64,000 bases of DNA, taken from contig OZ020618.1 of assembly GCA_963971575.1 (NCBI GenBank), positions 46,948,509 to 47,012,508 of the forward strand, written 5' to 3'. Under the pieces are notes generated by a model, which worked only from the letters and a program-made list of their open reading frames with translations, did not search any database and was not told the DNA's origin. This DNA is from Liopterus haemorrhoidalis. Taxonomy: Eukaryota; Arthropoda; Insecta; Coleoptera; Dytiscidae. The position numbers and the translations under genes are program-made. This document shows positions 10,986 to 22,191 of the stretch, one piece after another. Within the stretch, counting starts at the first letter, position 1, and each line of letters opens with the position of its first letter.

Positions 10986-11295
10986 TTATATTTCTTTTGT
11001 TCCTTTATAAAAATTCCAATTCGACTTACGTAAAATTCGAGTTACCCAAAAGTCTACGATCTGCATTAATTACGTATCTTAGGGGATTGCTGTATTATTT
11101 ATTATAATTATTATTAGATATGTCTATATATAAAGGACAAAGGAGATTGAAAATAACACTGAAAAAATTTAACTTTTAATTTATATTTAAACAGCAACTA
11201 ACATAACAATGGAAAGAAGGAATTAAGAATACATATTAAATTAAAACAGAGCCACAATTGAAAATGCACTCTCAAATATTTACAATTTTTTTTTT
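10986..11295. other. AT-rich stretch, nothing recognised
   Basis: No gene or element hallmark seen. Confidence 0.4.
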
Positions 11296-11298
11296 TTT

Positions 11299-11405
11299 TC
11301 GATGAATTGACGATTCGCTGACTTAATCATTCGATGAATTGATTTTCGATGAATTTGCTTTCGATGAACTCGTTCTCGATGAATTGATTTTCGATGAACT
11401 TACCG
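11299..11405. repeat. degenerate minisatellite (TTTTCGATGAATT unit)
   Basis: At least six copies of TCGATGAA(T/C)T spaced about 14-17 bp apart: near 11300, 11329, 11346, 11362, 11378 and 11391. The units diverge mostly in the spacer. No coding meaning. Confidence 0.7.
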
Positions 11406-11649
11406 TGAATCTCCTGAATTATATGAGCAAGTATGTCTTATTATACAGACTGTACCTATATTATTTGCAATAAGCTACTATAAGTAGCTTTTTTTCTCTG
11501 AACAAATAAAGTATAATTGTCAATAAATTATTATTTATATTATTTATTTATTCTACCTCCATTTATCGATGAACATATTTATTAAATTGTTTTGGGTCAT
11601 ATTGTTGTGGATCAATTTAAGTATTAATTAAAATTTTGTCAATAACATG

Positions 11650-12240
11650 ATGTATAAAAGTGCAGTGTCCAATTTGACAATGAAGCGTGGGTAGTGTTAT
11701 CTGTGTCCATAGATGTAGTGTGTCCCATCCCTAGTTGTCCACCTCATTCACTTGGGTTTATCTCCCCGTGTGCGCTGATGTCAGATGTAATCTCATGCGC
11801 CAAGCAAGGACCCGTCTGGTCTTGGTGACGCCAACCTCTGGTCCAATTATAACGCCTGCCCAACGCCACACACAAACACAAAAGAACAATAGGCCGCTGT
11901 TAAAAACTCTCTCATTCTCTCTTTCTCTCTTTAACAATTTCTACCCGAATATAATTCAAACTGCCGCGACCACGTCAACGCAGTCATTAACCATTTTATT
12001 GCGACACTACGACTGTATTTATCGTCAGTATTATTTTATTTTTTTAAGTGACACCACTTTTATACGATGCATTTTACACATGTATGGAAATATGTTTTCA
12101 AATAAAATTTTTAGGACAGTTTTATTAAACAATATACCCGAATTTAAGAGGGTTCTAACTTATTTTATTTTGACTGTGTTGGACGGTAATAGCCATTCAT
12201 GTTTTGTGCAAATTTCAAGTAAGTAAATTTTACATTTCAG
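11650..12240. other. GC-richer island with weak 163-codon frame
   Basis: Composition shifts upward at 11690-11890. A plus-strand frame runs 11735-12226, but it has low-complexity Ser/Leu and Phe/Ile-rich content and no domain I recognise, so I do not call it a gene. CAAG|GTAAGT-like sequence is absent, though AAGTAAGTAAA follows the frame at 12221. Candidate host noncoding or untranslated sequence. Confidence 0.3.
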
Positions 12241-12387
12241 GCAAATGATCCATAGTGCATTAAATCATGGAAAAAATTATGTTTTTTTTTTTTTAGATAT
12301 CAATAAGTGAAGGTATTGGAGATCAGGCACGTACCCATTTTTTTTCTTTTGGGGAGGGGGCTCAGGAGAAAAAAAAATCTTGATAAC

Positions 12388-12419
12388 ACTCAGAGATAAG
12401 CATATGCTTATCTCTGAGT
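12388..12419. repeat. perfect 32-bp palindrome
   Basis: ACTCAGAGATAAGCAT followed at once by its exact reverse complement, no loop. Downstream lies CGAAACGTTAGCG in a GATGAAG...AAACG context often seen in insect repeats. Confidence 0.9.
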
Positions 12420-12747
12420 TCAATAACCGGACAATATGATGTGTTCTCTATTAATTTTAAAATTGTTATTTTATATCGTGACTATTAACTAAGCTCTGAT
12501 GAAGATTTAAATTAAATCGAAACGTTAGCGAAGTTAATAAATTTGTTTTTATTTTCTAACTGGTCCGAATCCCATTACCTTCAACTATAATTACTAACTT
12601 ACGGATGTAACTCATCTAATCAAGTTATCTTTCATGTTTTTAAAAACGACCACTAGATAGCAATATTAAAATGTGTCATAACTATATTTTTAAAATTTGA
12701 CATTTGTTATTGTGAAAGCAGTTTATAAATTGACCGAGTAGTTGGTT

Positions 12748-12937
12748 GACAGTGAGCCTTAAAAAAACAAGTCTGTGAAAAAATGGATATTACTCGTGAA
12801 GGTTTTCGTTGGATGATTTTAAGGTGTATATAAAAGTTTTCCCCTGGATAAAAAAAAAGTTTGTTGACGGTCAGCGTTAAAAAAAAAGTTTGTGAAAAAA
12901 TGGATATTACTCGTGAAGGTTTTCGTTGGATGATTTT
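12748..12937 (+). repeat. 118-bp tandem duplication over mariner start codon
   Basis: 12748-12820 recurs at 12866-12937 with a few differences: both contain GTGAAAAAATGGATATTACT and GTTTTCGTTGGATGATTTT. The spacer between (AAGGTGTATATAAAAGTTTT and onward) is not in copy B. The first unit ends mid-codon, so only the second ATG leads to the transposase. Confidence 0.85.
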
Positions 12938-13956
12938 TTACGATTTTAATAAAGGCCTAACTCAACAACAATGCATAGATTTGCTTCGTCCAACTTTTGG
13001 TAATGAAACACCATCAGAAAAGACTGTTTACAATTGGTTTGCAGAATTTCGTCGTGGTCATGCATCCGGTAGTGATGAATTTCGTGAAGGTCGAACAAAA
13101 TGGGTTGTGACTCAAAAAAGCATTGATGCTGTTCGCAAAATGATTGAAGAAGATCAGCATGTGACTTACCGGGAGATAGGGGCATCCTTTGGCATATCGC
13201 AGACTGCAATACATTCGATTTTGCATGAACATTTAGCTGTGAAAAAGATCTGTTCCCAATGGATTGTACATAATTTGAGCGAAACTCAAAAAAAAGGCTC
13301 GTGTTGATTGGTGTAAGGGATTGCTAAAATTCAATCTAGGCACTGCAAAATCCGTATATAACATCGTTGCAGGTGACGAAACTTGGATTTATTCATATGA
13401 ACCGGAAACTAAGCAACAATCCACTGTTTGGGTCTTCCAAGTAGAACCGAAACCCACAAAAGTTGTTCGTTCACGAAGCACTGCCAAGAATATGATCGCT
13501 TGTTTTTTTGGTTGTACTGGACATGTTGCAATCATTCCTTTAGAGTTAGAGGATCGGAGAACAGTTAATGCTGAATGGTATACAACAAGTTGTTTACCAG
13601 AAGTCATCGACAAAGTCAGGAAAAACAACTAAGAACATCTCATCATTCTTCATCATGACAATGCAAGCTCCCACACAGCACGTCAAACAATTGATTATTA
13701 GAAGGAGAAAAACATCGAATTAATGTCTTATTGCCCGTATTCACCTGATTAATCATCTAACGATTTTTTTTTTGTTCCCCAATGTCAAACAAAAAATGCG
13801 TGGACAGCAATTTCATCACCTCAAGAAGCTGTTGAAGTCTTCGAAAAACAATGTTTTGAAATACCAACTTCAGAGTGGAAAAAATGTTTCGATAATTGGT
13901 TTGAACGCATGTGAAAGTGTATAAATCTTAAAGGCAAATATTTTGAAAACCAATAA
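12900..13956 (+). pseudogene. mariner (DD34D) transposase, frameshifted
   Basis: Start ATG at 12900 (MDITREGFRWMIFYDFNKG); an in-frame upstream ATG at 12861 is artificial. Helix-turn-helix with FGNETPSEKTVYNWFAEFRR, linker WIVHNLSETQKK, a frameshift in an A-run near 13290, then the catalytic motifs GDETWIYSYEPETKQQ (first Asp near 13377), LHHDNASSHTA (second Asp near 13657) and YSPD*SSNDFF (third, near 13750), and the end GKYFENQ at 13956. Stops at 13630 and in the third motif. About 345 codons, the usual mariner length, so complete but dead. Confidence 0.9.
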
Positions 13957-13997
13957 AATAGTTTGCTCCAAAAAAAAAAAAAAAAAATGCGAAAAGG

Positions 13998-14083
13998 TGC
14001 GAAATTTTTTCCGTTAAGGCAATTTTGTAGAAAGCAGAATAAATGGTAGTCTACAAAATTCTATTAACAGAAAAAATTTCGCA
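13998..14083. repeat. imperfect hairpin, 34-bp arms, 18-nt loop
   Basis: 13998-14031 pairs with 14050-14083 (TGCGAAATTTTTTC / GAAAAAATTTCGCA, and AATTTTGTAGA / TCTACAAAATT) with about four mismatches in the middle. Lies just downstream of mariner copy A. Confidence 0.8.
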
Positions 14084-15253
14084 TCTTTGGACGATATCAA
14101 AATTTATCTCTACAGATTTTTCGAGAGCAAAAACGGAACCTACTGGAGAGATGTCATTATGAAATTGCCTGAGTGTTTGTCCAAAGTGATATAAAATAAT
14201 GGACAGTACATTTGATAATAAAAGTTTTTTTATGAATGTATATTTTATTGAATAAAAGGTAAAAAAGAGAACGAACGGACTATCTAACAACCCAATACTT
14301 GGCAAGAAATGGTGGCCAAAAGCACTTTATGTTTCAAAATAATAGTGTTGACCTAAAAAAAAGGTCCTCACTTCCAAAATACAACGGTCATCACTTGTAT
14401 TTTGGAGTTCTTCTTTTTTTGAGTTCTTGAGGGGGGGACTCCCTCCTAGGTGCTCGCTTGAATTGACTAATCATATTTGGTGATCTACATTTCAAGAAAC
14501 TTACCTTAGCACTAAAAAAACTTAAATAATATAAAGATCAGGAACCGGACTATGAATTTAAAAATTAGTTTCATCATAAAATTCTATATGCTATTTGCAA
14601 TTTTACAAAGCATGATTTCAAAATTGTTGTGATATCTTCTAAATAATGAGAACATTAAAAATCATTTCATTAAACTATTCACAGTTCTCAAATAGATTTG
14701 ACATTATTAGTTTCTTACTTGAAATATATTTGAAGATCTTTATCTGGTTGATATCAGTGTATAGAAATATTTCGGTGTCTGTAGGGAGTATCTGTTGTAC
14801 ACTCTCATTTGTGTATCTCTCGCTACAAGTTGTTTCTGAGAAAAAGAGGTTTAATTCCAAGAAGGAGCCGAAGATTTTTATCTTTAGATTCATTCTAAAC
14901 AATCTTTTAAGCTGTACGGTATTCTTTTTTCAGTCCAGTCTACCTGATCTTCTCTAATGGGTATAAAAAGTCGTTGATGGTCTACATTGTCAACAAGGTT
15001 TTGATTTTATTTTAAGAATATTTAGAATACAAAATTTTATCTTCGAATGGACAATAGATTTATTAAATTTATTAGAGTATTGGAATTATTCACACTACTT
15101 TGAGACGTTTATGGCCTGAAAAAAAAAGAGTATTGGCGCACAAGATGCCTGGTAAGACTTGACACAACATAGCAAAATCGATGGTTTCTGCAATTGATGT
15201 AATTTTTACTGACTGATAATGTTCTGTCTGGATCCTCCAGAGACATTCAGACT
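14084..15253. other. AT-rich stretch; one hAT-MITE hairpin unit
   Basis: No gene recognised; the ORFs at 14051-14957 overlap on both strands and have no domain. At 14358-14410 there is GGTCCTCACTTCC and GGTCATCACTTGTATTTTGG, matching units of the tandem hairpin array at 26140-26475, so a fragment of that MITE family is likely here. Confidence 0.45.
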
Positions 15254-16265
15254 AATTCTGTAACTCAGTTACTATGATCTTAGTAACTAAATTTGTCACT
15301 ATGAGCGTAACTACTTTACTACCAGTAATTTTACTACGTTACTATCATAGTAACTTTGGGGTATTTCGTATTCCGTAAGACAAAAGTTTCTACAATATTT
15401 AGTAAAATGTTACTATAAAAGTTCCTATCATAGGAACTACCAAATGTTGGTGTTTATAAGTAATAACTTAGTTTTTATGAAGATAAAAATGGCGGACATT
15501 TAATTTTAAGTGTAATTTTTAGATATAATGGAAAATGAAGAAGATTAGTAAAGAAAATTATATAAATTAAATATATATAAAATATGTATGTATGAGTGTA
15601 GGTAAATGTTTATATTGCAGGAGATGAAATATATTAAAGATCAAAAAGTCTTTTCCAGTTCCTCATTATTAATATGAGTCTTTTTTAAAATTAAAAAAAA
15701 ATAGTTTTTGTTTTTAAAAAAATTAACAAAAATTCTATTCAGTGACGCAAAAATAGTTTCATGAGGGGGGAGGGTTATAAAATGAGACATAGGGAAGTAA
15801 TGACAAAACAGGGAAAATGCATTAAAGTAATAAAAAATCCAGCTTCATGGCAGGTACTAACCTCCAAATCCCACCCGACTGCGCCACTGGTTCTATTGTC
15901 GAGAATTTGTCTTTGCATTCCGTTTTTTTTTTAATTTCTTCACTATTTTTTTTTTATATTTTATAAATGTATATACCATAATATATATTATATAACAACA
16001 AAATAATGTAAGCAATACAATATTTTGACATTTTTAACCTCAACATCATCTGTATACCAGCAATGCGCATGCGTGTTGCGCTTCTGTAACTAACTTCATT
16101 CTTTTCTCATTAACTCTCACTAAGATACAACTTTCATAGCGACGTCACTACAGTTGGATATTTCAGAATACGAAAAATGTTAAAGTTACTATTAAAGTCA
16201 CTATAAAAGTTATCTTGTAGTAACGTTACTACACGGTAACTATTATAGTAACCTTTTACAGAATT
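15254..16265. mobile_element. MITE-like element rich in GTTACTAT motifs
   Basis: Begins AATTCTGTAACTCAGTTACTAT and ends ATAGTAACCTTTTACAGAATT, which are reverse complements at the outer 10 bp and again at the GTTACTAT blocks. Many GTAAC/GTTAC motifs occur in both ends (15254-15480 and 16090-16265). No coding capacity. It contains a hAT MITE (15740-15889). Superfamily unknown; no target duplication was evident. Confidence 0.5.
15740..15889. mobile_element. hAT-type MITE, 150 bp, nested
   Basis: Starts CAGTGACGCA and ends GCGCCACTG, with 8-bp flanks ATTCTATT (15732-15739) and GTTCTATT (15890-15897) that agree at 7 of 8 positions. Ends resemble the GTGGCGCACC family at 26033. G-run near 15765. 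Confidence 0.55.
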
Positions 16266-16339
16266 GATCTGATTACCAGTGGGCCTGGACTTGATTACAG
16301 CAAAAAAAAAATGTTCCACACATATAGGCTTTAACTTGG

Positions 16340-16562
16340 GTGCTATATAACTGAGAAACAATGAAATATGTGAAAATTCACACTTCATATAAATTTTTTA
16401 TTATTTTCAACACATTTAATAATTAGTAGGTTCATGATAAACTATAGCCACAAGTCTTTTTAGAATTTCCTGTATAATATATTCGTCTATTTTGAAATGT
16501 ATCACTGTATATCTGCGAAACCCTGAAATGTGTAAAAATTCTCACTTCACATCTATTTTTCA
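16340..16562 (+). repeat. two copies of a short hairpin repeat
   Basis: AATGAAATATGTGAAAATTCACACTTCATATAAATTTTT (about 16358-16397) and CCTGAAATGTGTAAAAATTCTCACTTCACATC (about 16522-16553) are related, and a third copy is at 52501-52543. Each contains GTGTGAAAATTCACAC-like inverted symmetry. Confidence 0.6.
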
Positions 16563-16586
16563 ATATTACTTTCAACATTTTTACTA

Positions 16587-16710
16587 TGGTGACCATCCGT
16601 TCCGGTTTTCCGGGATTGTCCCGGTTTTCGGTCAATTGTCCCTGTTTCCCGAAGACTGTCCTCGGGACGCCCGATTGTCCCGGTTTCCCTTCACTGAAAT
16701 CTGGTCACCC
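16587..16710. mobile_element. small MITE with TGGTGACCA ends
   Basis: Left TGGTGACCATCCG, right TCTGGTCACCC, inverted for about 9 bp, flanked by TACTA on both sides (16582-16586, 16711-16715). Internally a repeated TGTCCCGGTTT motif. GC-rich against its surroundings. Superfamily not certain. Confidence 0.5.
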
Positions 16711-16715
16711 TACTA

Positions 16716-18325
16716 ATAATTATATTCAAGTATAATATATTCATTAATTTTGACAGTTGTCAGTGTTTTAATGTTAATGTTAATGTTAGAAGTTTGAAGT
16801 ATAGAAACCTTTAACATTATGCGTTAAATAGTTTCTTATGCTTATGCACTAAATTGGAGTTATGAATGGTTATATGGATTTGTGTAGAACAAACATTCTT
16901 ACGCGTTAGCATTAACACTATGAATTTCGTACTATCTATTAAAACATGAGCTGTGAATGATACTTTAAAACACTAAAAACGATTGTTTTTTTAATACGGG
17001 GGGGGGGGCTAAAACCCCTGAGCCCACTCCTTGGAAGCGCTCCTGAACCATTGTATATGTATAGGATTTTAGTGGAATTATTTCTTTTTTTTTTATCAAA
17101 AATAGTAAATTCTATTTTTATATTGTATCTAGCAAAAAATTAAACGCAATACATTTATCAAAACGAATAACAGAAACAAACAAAATATAAAACTCTAAAA
17201 TTTTTATGTTGGCAACAGTTCGCGTTAAAATGTATACAAAGCACGGCAGCAAACAGTTTAAACTGAAAAATCCCGTGTTTTGTAGTTTACGATGAGGACA
17301 TTAAAGTAGACGAATCCGCTGTGTGCTTCGAACAAAACGTGCTCCGGGTGAACGGGTCACGAAGAAACAGGGTGGATGTAAAAGAATAAGGTGATTCGCA
17401 GTTAGTAGACATGTGTTAAAGTTGTAAAATGCTCAGATGACAATTCCATCTAGCGACAGCATACGATATTGCTTCACACTTCGCTTTCAAATGGCATTCA
17501 TATGAATTTTATACTCCTCGGTAATCATATCTTGAATTTTAAATTAAAATTGTGAATTCCATTTTTTCTAAAAGATATGAAATTCTTTGAAATATATTTC
17601 TTTATGTTTTATAACTTGTAATGACGAGTTGTTTGTTGTAAATATTTATTATATTATTTATTGTGTGAATCATGATAGACTGATGATAGCCATCTAGCAA
17701 ATGCAATTAGAAGAAATATAATACATTTTAAACAAAATTCTATAGTTACTTTCATGTAATTTATAAATAATTACCATATTTTATGATATAAATTTCAAAT
17801 TGTTTATTTTATTGAATAAAATTGGTTTTTACACTAGTTTCCGTGGTCTTATGGTAAGATGGTCGCCTATGAAACGCAGTGGTAACTGGAGGAGAAGTTA
17901 GTTGGCCGATGACGGTTAAAAAGTGCATATGGTTCAACCTACGATGTTACCAAAATAAGCGATACCATTCATTCAATGTACATAACATTAATCGTACATA
18001 TATATATATATATATGTCGGAGAATATCATAATTTTATCAGAATACGTAAGTGCAAAGGCAGCAGCCTTGGTACTAGCAGAACCAAGATCAACCGATCAG
18101 CAAACATAGAGCGATAATAGAACAGTGTGTGTTGTATGAGTGTGTTATAGCTGAGCGATCGGTCTGGATCATTGGGATTGCTACGTGTCTGTTATAATAT
18201 CTGTTTTAATTATGAACTTTGTTTTATGTCATAAATGTGTTTTAATAATGTTTGATTATTTGTGTGAGTGATAATTGTTATTTTACCACATTTGAGACGA
18301 AATATATATTGGTGCCAACAACTCC
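16716..18325. other. AT-rich stretch without a recognised gene
   Basis: Contains a G-run (17000) next to CTGAGCCC, and a (TA)n run at 17998-18014. GTGGTCTTATGGTAAGATGG near 17840 looks like half of a tRNA-type promoter but has no partner box. No supportable gene. Confidence 0.35.
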
Positions 18326-18329
18326 TCAA

Positions 18330-18892
18330 GAGGAGCAAAGGGCTTCTACAAAACATCGCCATCTTGTCCAGTTCTGGGCTAAGGTCTTAATTTCGCCCCA
18401 GGTCTTTCCCAAATCTTTAATTTCTCTGTCCACTGTTCGCCCTCATGTGAGCTTGTAAGACACAAGCTTTTCGTTTTCCTTGAGGGTTCCATTGAAACGC
18501 TTGTCTTGTGACGTTCTCTGTCTCTCGTCTGAGTATATGTCCCATCCACTTCCACTTTCGAAACTGTATTTCCCGTCTTATTTCTGTTTGCCCTGTTTTC
18601 TGCCAAAGATCTTAGTTGCTGATTCAGGCCAATAGATTCCTTAGACATTTCGTAGACATTTGTTGGTAAAAATTTGTAGCTTACTGGTTAACGCTTCATT
18701 AACCAGCCAAGTCTCACTGACATATAACAGGACAGACTTGACGTTGGTGTTAAATACTCGAAGTTTTGTCTTTCTGCTGATATGTGCAGATGACCAGAAT
18801 GTGCTCAGCATAATAAAGGCCTGCTTCGCTTTCTGAATACTGGCAGCAATATCTTCGCATGTGCCTCCTTGTTTCGTGATGACTTCGTACAT
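18330..18892 (-). pseudogene. RTE-type LINE RT C-terminal relic
   Basis: Minus strand. From 18880: TKQGGTCEDIAASIQKAKQAF, then AHISRKTKLRVFNTNVKSVL, LYVSETWLVNE and LQIFTNKCLRNV, the standard post-RT region of this RTE-like group. After a frameshift come NQQLRSLAENRANRNK, an EMDGTY-like decayed GHI.R segment, SVSMEPSRKTKSL and LKSLG/LAQDR-like remnants down to about 18335. Multiple frameshifts. Family assignment is by motif order. Confidence 0.7.
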
Positions 18893-19062
18893 CTAGGACA
18901 AACGGAGAGACGGACGGACGGACCGACAGATATCATGCTAAAAATAGCCAGAACGTTATGTAGGGACCTCAATTCGTGGAGATCCATGGGAATCTCGAAA
19001 TGTCAAAATCGGTATGACCACAATACCTCCCGTATATATGTTGGCGGTCGGTAAAAATATGA
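18893..19062 (+). repeat. dispersed repeat with (GACG/GACA) tract, copy 1
   Basis: A GACGGACGGACGG tract followed by ATGCTAAAAATAGCCAGAAC, CAATTCGTGGAGATCCATGG and TATATATGTTGGCGGTCGGT. The same order recurs at 59996-60195, about 90 percent identical by eye. Non-coding; class unknown. Confidence 0.75.
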
Positions 19063-19064
19063 AC

Positions 19065-19689
19065 AATTTGAAAAAACAACTTGTCGAATCCAGAATCTAT
19101 TGAGGGACTTGTACAGTCCAATAAATTTTAAATATTGAACAGAAAGATTTAATTTTATCACTTCAATCTGTTCCCATGTATTTCATTAATCAAATAATTA
19201 AAATATTAATTAATAACAACCCTAGTAACCCTTACATATGGTGTTTTAAAATGTCAAATTATCTTCTAACATACCCCATCGTTAAATTAATTTGTTAATA
19301 ACGTGCTAATCTCGCTGATCGAGTTTCAATTACGTCTCTCCTTGTGTCGCATACAACCCTTCACTGTGTCACTATTTAATAATTGCCGAGCTGGGGATGT
19401 GGGGGAGGGTTTAGAAGGGAGGAGGGTGTAGAAGGGAGGTATGGCGAGCTGTTACGACCTCGCCAGCTGGTCCAAAGCTTCCAATCTCCTCGTAAATATA
19501 CTTGATATGTAAATGACACTTAACATCCATGCACCGTGCTTACACTATCAACACTACTTGATTATATTTAATACAAGGATTTGGATTGTGTCTAACTGAA
19601 GTCACAGACAATTGAATCTTTGACATTTATTTACGAAAAGTCATGTAATAACCATTTTAAATTTAGAATAATAGTTCTTAATCTTTTAT
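19065..19689. other. apparently unique island, no gene
   Basis: Clusters of TAAT/ATTA cores (19190-19215, 19280-19310) and a purine/GC-rich run at 19390-19450 (GGGGGAGGGTTTAGAAGGGA). Nothing coding. Candidate host noncoding sequence. Confidence 0.35.
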
Positions 19690-21115
19690 AATATACTAGC
19701 TGAGTACCCGTGCTTCGCTACGTTATATTGACGGTCTGCTATCATCGTGCAATTATTATAAGTCATGGTTCCTCTATAGATCACATTGCTTACTCTCTCC
19801 TCAAGTGTAGATTCACCCCGTTGGAGGCTCATTAGTGTAAAATTTTCAGTTTGTTTCTAAACATGTGCACGGATAACTTTTATAAGCAAAAACCTAGTCG
19901 ATATCTCATTTGTCCTAAGAGATATATAGGAATCCGTGAAAAACCATTTTACTCCTTTTCACCCCGTAGGGGTCGAAAAATCTTTTCTTAGTAGGTTCTT
20001 ACGTCATATCGAGAAATGTACTCTTGGAATTTCTTATTTCTAATAAAAAATACTAATTTACCCCTTTAGGAATGAAATTTAAAAAACTGTCAGAATACTA
20101 TCGAAAGTTTTAAAAAGTCACCTATATGCCAGAAAGGAATGCAAAAACCAAGTAGATAACTCATTTAAGAGATGACTTTGCGAATATCATGTATCTATGT
20201 CCAAGGGATGTTCTATCAAATAAAAAATATCTTTTTATCCCTTTAGGGGTGAAATTTTGAAAAACTGTCAAAACCATTTCGAGATATTTTAAAAAGACAT
20301 CTATATGCCAAATAGGAATTTTATAACTCAACCAACACAGAAAATACGGCGGTTTCTATAATTGTTTCTGATTGTAGATTCACCCTTTTAGGGGATGATT
20401 AGGACAAAATCTTGAAATAGGTTTTTTAACATTTATAAGGATAATCTTTATAAGCAAAAACCAAGGCGATATATTATTGACCTAAAAGAAATTGAGGAAT
20501 CCGTGTAAACACATTTCACCCCTTGTCACCCCTGAGAGGTCGAATTTCGAAAAATCATTTCTTAGGGGGTTCTTAAGTCATAAAAGTGATATACTTCCCG
20601 AATTTTATGTTTCTTTGTCTAGACGAAATTCTATCGAATAAAAAATACCAATTTACCCCTTTAGGGGTGAAAATTAAAAAAACGGTCAAAACACTTTCTA
20701 AATATTTTAAAAAGGCACCTATATGCCAAAAAGGAATTTTATAACACAATAAACACAGAAGATGCGAAGGGTTCTATAATTCAACCTGATTATAGATTCA
20801 CCCCTTTAGGGGTCGATTAGAACAAAATCCTGAAATAAGTTTTTTAATATTTACATGAGTAATCATTGTGAGCCAAAACCAAGTCGATATCTTATTGGAC
20901 CTAAGAGATATTAAGAAAACCGTGAAGCCACATTTTACCCCTTTTAACCCTCTTTTCACCCACTTAGAGGATGAGTTTCGAAAAATCCGTTCTTAGTGGG
21001 TGTTTACGTCATGGAGGGAATATACTTGCCAAATTTCATGATTGTAGGTCCAGTGGTTTGGGCTGGGCGTTGATTATGAGTAGGTAGCTTAGTTACGATT
21101 TTATATATATAGATT
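19690..21115. repeat. 1.4-kb unclassified repeat of tandem ~420-bp modules
   Basis: Starts TACTAGCTGAGTACCCGTGC and ends GGGCTGGGCGTTGATTATGA then TATATATATAGAT. Inside, modules starting TAGATTCACCC occur at 19807, 20375 and 20793. Each module carries CAAAAACC(A)AG..GATAT, a CCCCTTTTCACCCC-like block, GAAAAATC.TTTCTTAG and CCCCTTTAGGGGTGAAA. The first module has an extra internal duplication, giving 568 instead of 418 bp. No ORF. Class not known to me. Confidence 0.65.
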
Positions 21116-21254
21116 TTTAAACAAGGTGGAATGTTTTATTTTTTCCTAGAAAAATCTATACCTTTGCTGGTAAGCTGCAGGTCAAAAATAACATTACTCC
21201 ACCACAACTGATGCTTCAGCTGGTTCTGTGTGTTTTTCTAGTTTAATAGTTATA

Positions 21255-22140
21255 CGAGGTGTGTAAATTAAGTAACCGGAATGATTTTTAATTTTTTTTA
21301 TTCGAATATAATTACAATTCAGTATTGTTTCCCTCAAAATAACTTTCTTGGGAAACCACACAGCGCTGGAGACGGTTCTTCCAATCCTCATAGCAGTGCT
21401 GGAACTCGGATACTGGAATAGCTTTCAGCTGGTTGGTTACAGACTTTTGAATGTTTTCGAGTGTCCCAAAATGACGTCCCTTGAGGTGATTTTTCAATCT
21501 TGGGAAGAGGAAAAAGTCACAAGGACTCAAGTCAGGCGAATAAGGAAGCTGAAGAGCCACAGGAATGTTTTTACTGGCCAAAAACTTGTTTATTAAAATT
21601 GCTGTGTGACGAGGCAGAATTTTTCTCATTACCAATTCATTGGTCAAAATCTGATGAACGGTAGTGTGAGTCAAATTCAACTCTTCCCTGATCATTCTGC
21701 GACGATCTGAACGAAGAAGATCCCGGATTCTGTCGACATTTTCATCGGTTGTTGAAGATGAAGGCCTTCCGCTACGTGATTCTACTTCAAACAACTCTCT
21801 TCCTTCTGAAAATGCCTTAGACTGCCAAAAAACCTGGGTCCATGACGAAACACTGTCTTCGTAGGCCTGCTGAAGTTTTGCAAAATTTCCGGTTGCACTG
21901 TGCCCACGTATGAAGAAAAACCTGATAGCTCATCGATAGTCACTCATTTTTAGAACACACTAGAAAAAACTGTTTCACGAAAGAAAAAAAAATCGCTACG
22001 GACAACAAAATTACTCTAGCAAGTTCAAACTCATATTGAAGGCATATCACATTTTCACCTACCGCCCCTCCAAGTCCCGCGGCTCAAATGTTGTTAGATC
22101 AAACGCTATGTTGCCAGTCCGGTTACTTAATTTCCACACC
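21255..22140 (-). mobile_element. mariner-like element, copy 3 (internally deleted)
   Basis: Termini CGAGGTGTGTAAATTAAGTA (21255) and its complement ending at 22140, flanked by TA (21253-21254, 22141-22142); the right end lacks the last three bases. The 160-codon minus-strand ORF 21794-21312 has GRPSSSTTDENVDRIRDLL, the second helix-turn-helix (EELNLTHTTVHQILTNEL), then directly ILPRHTAILINKFLASKNI, the final YSPDLSPCDFFLFPRLK and the end SYFEGNNTEL. The N-terminus lies upstream to ~21945 in other frames. Missing: the first catalytic Asp block. Least decayed of three copies. Confidence 0.88.
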
Positions 22141-22191
22141 TAGATAAGTGCAAAATATGCTTTTTCAGAATCAGCACGAGCTTTTTTCCCG

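Larger units (their letters stand above)
12634..13975 (+). mobile_element. mariner element, copy A
   Basis: Shares sequence with the element at 53888-55825 from ATGTTTTTA.AAACGA.CACTAGAT (12634) to the poly(A)-like run after the transposase stop (about 13960-13987). Terminal repeats are not clear: the 5' TTTTTACAAACGAG-like end and the 3' complement TTTTTGTAACAAACTG-like end match only loosely. A 118-bp tandem duplication sits at the start of the gene. Confidence 0.7.

Noticed and set aside
11735..12226. 163-codon plus ORF
   Set aside because: No domain, low-complexity segments and no supporting start or splice context; recorded as an unclassified island.
17835..17875. tRNA gene suggested by GTGGTCTTATGGTAAGATGG
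   Set aside because: Only an A-box-like half; no B box or pairing acceptor stem downstream.
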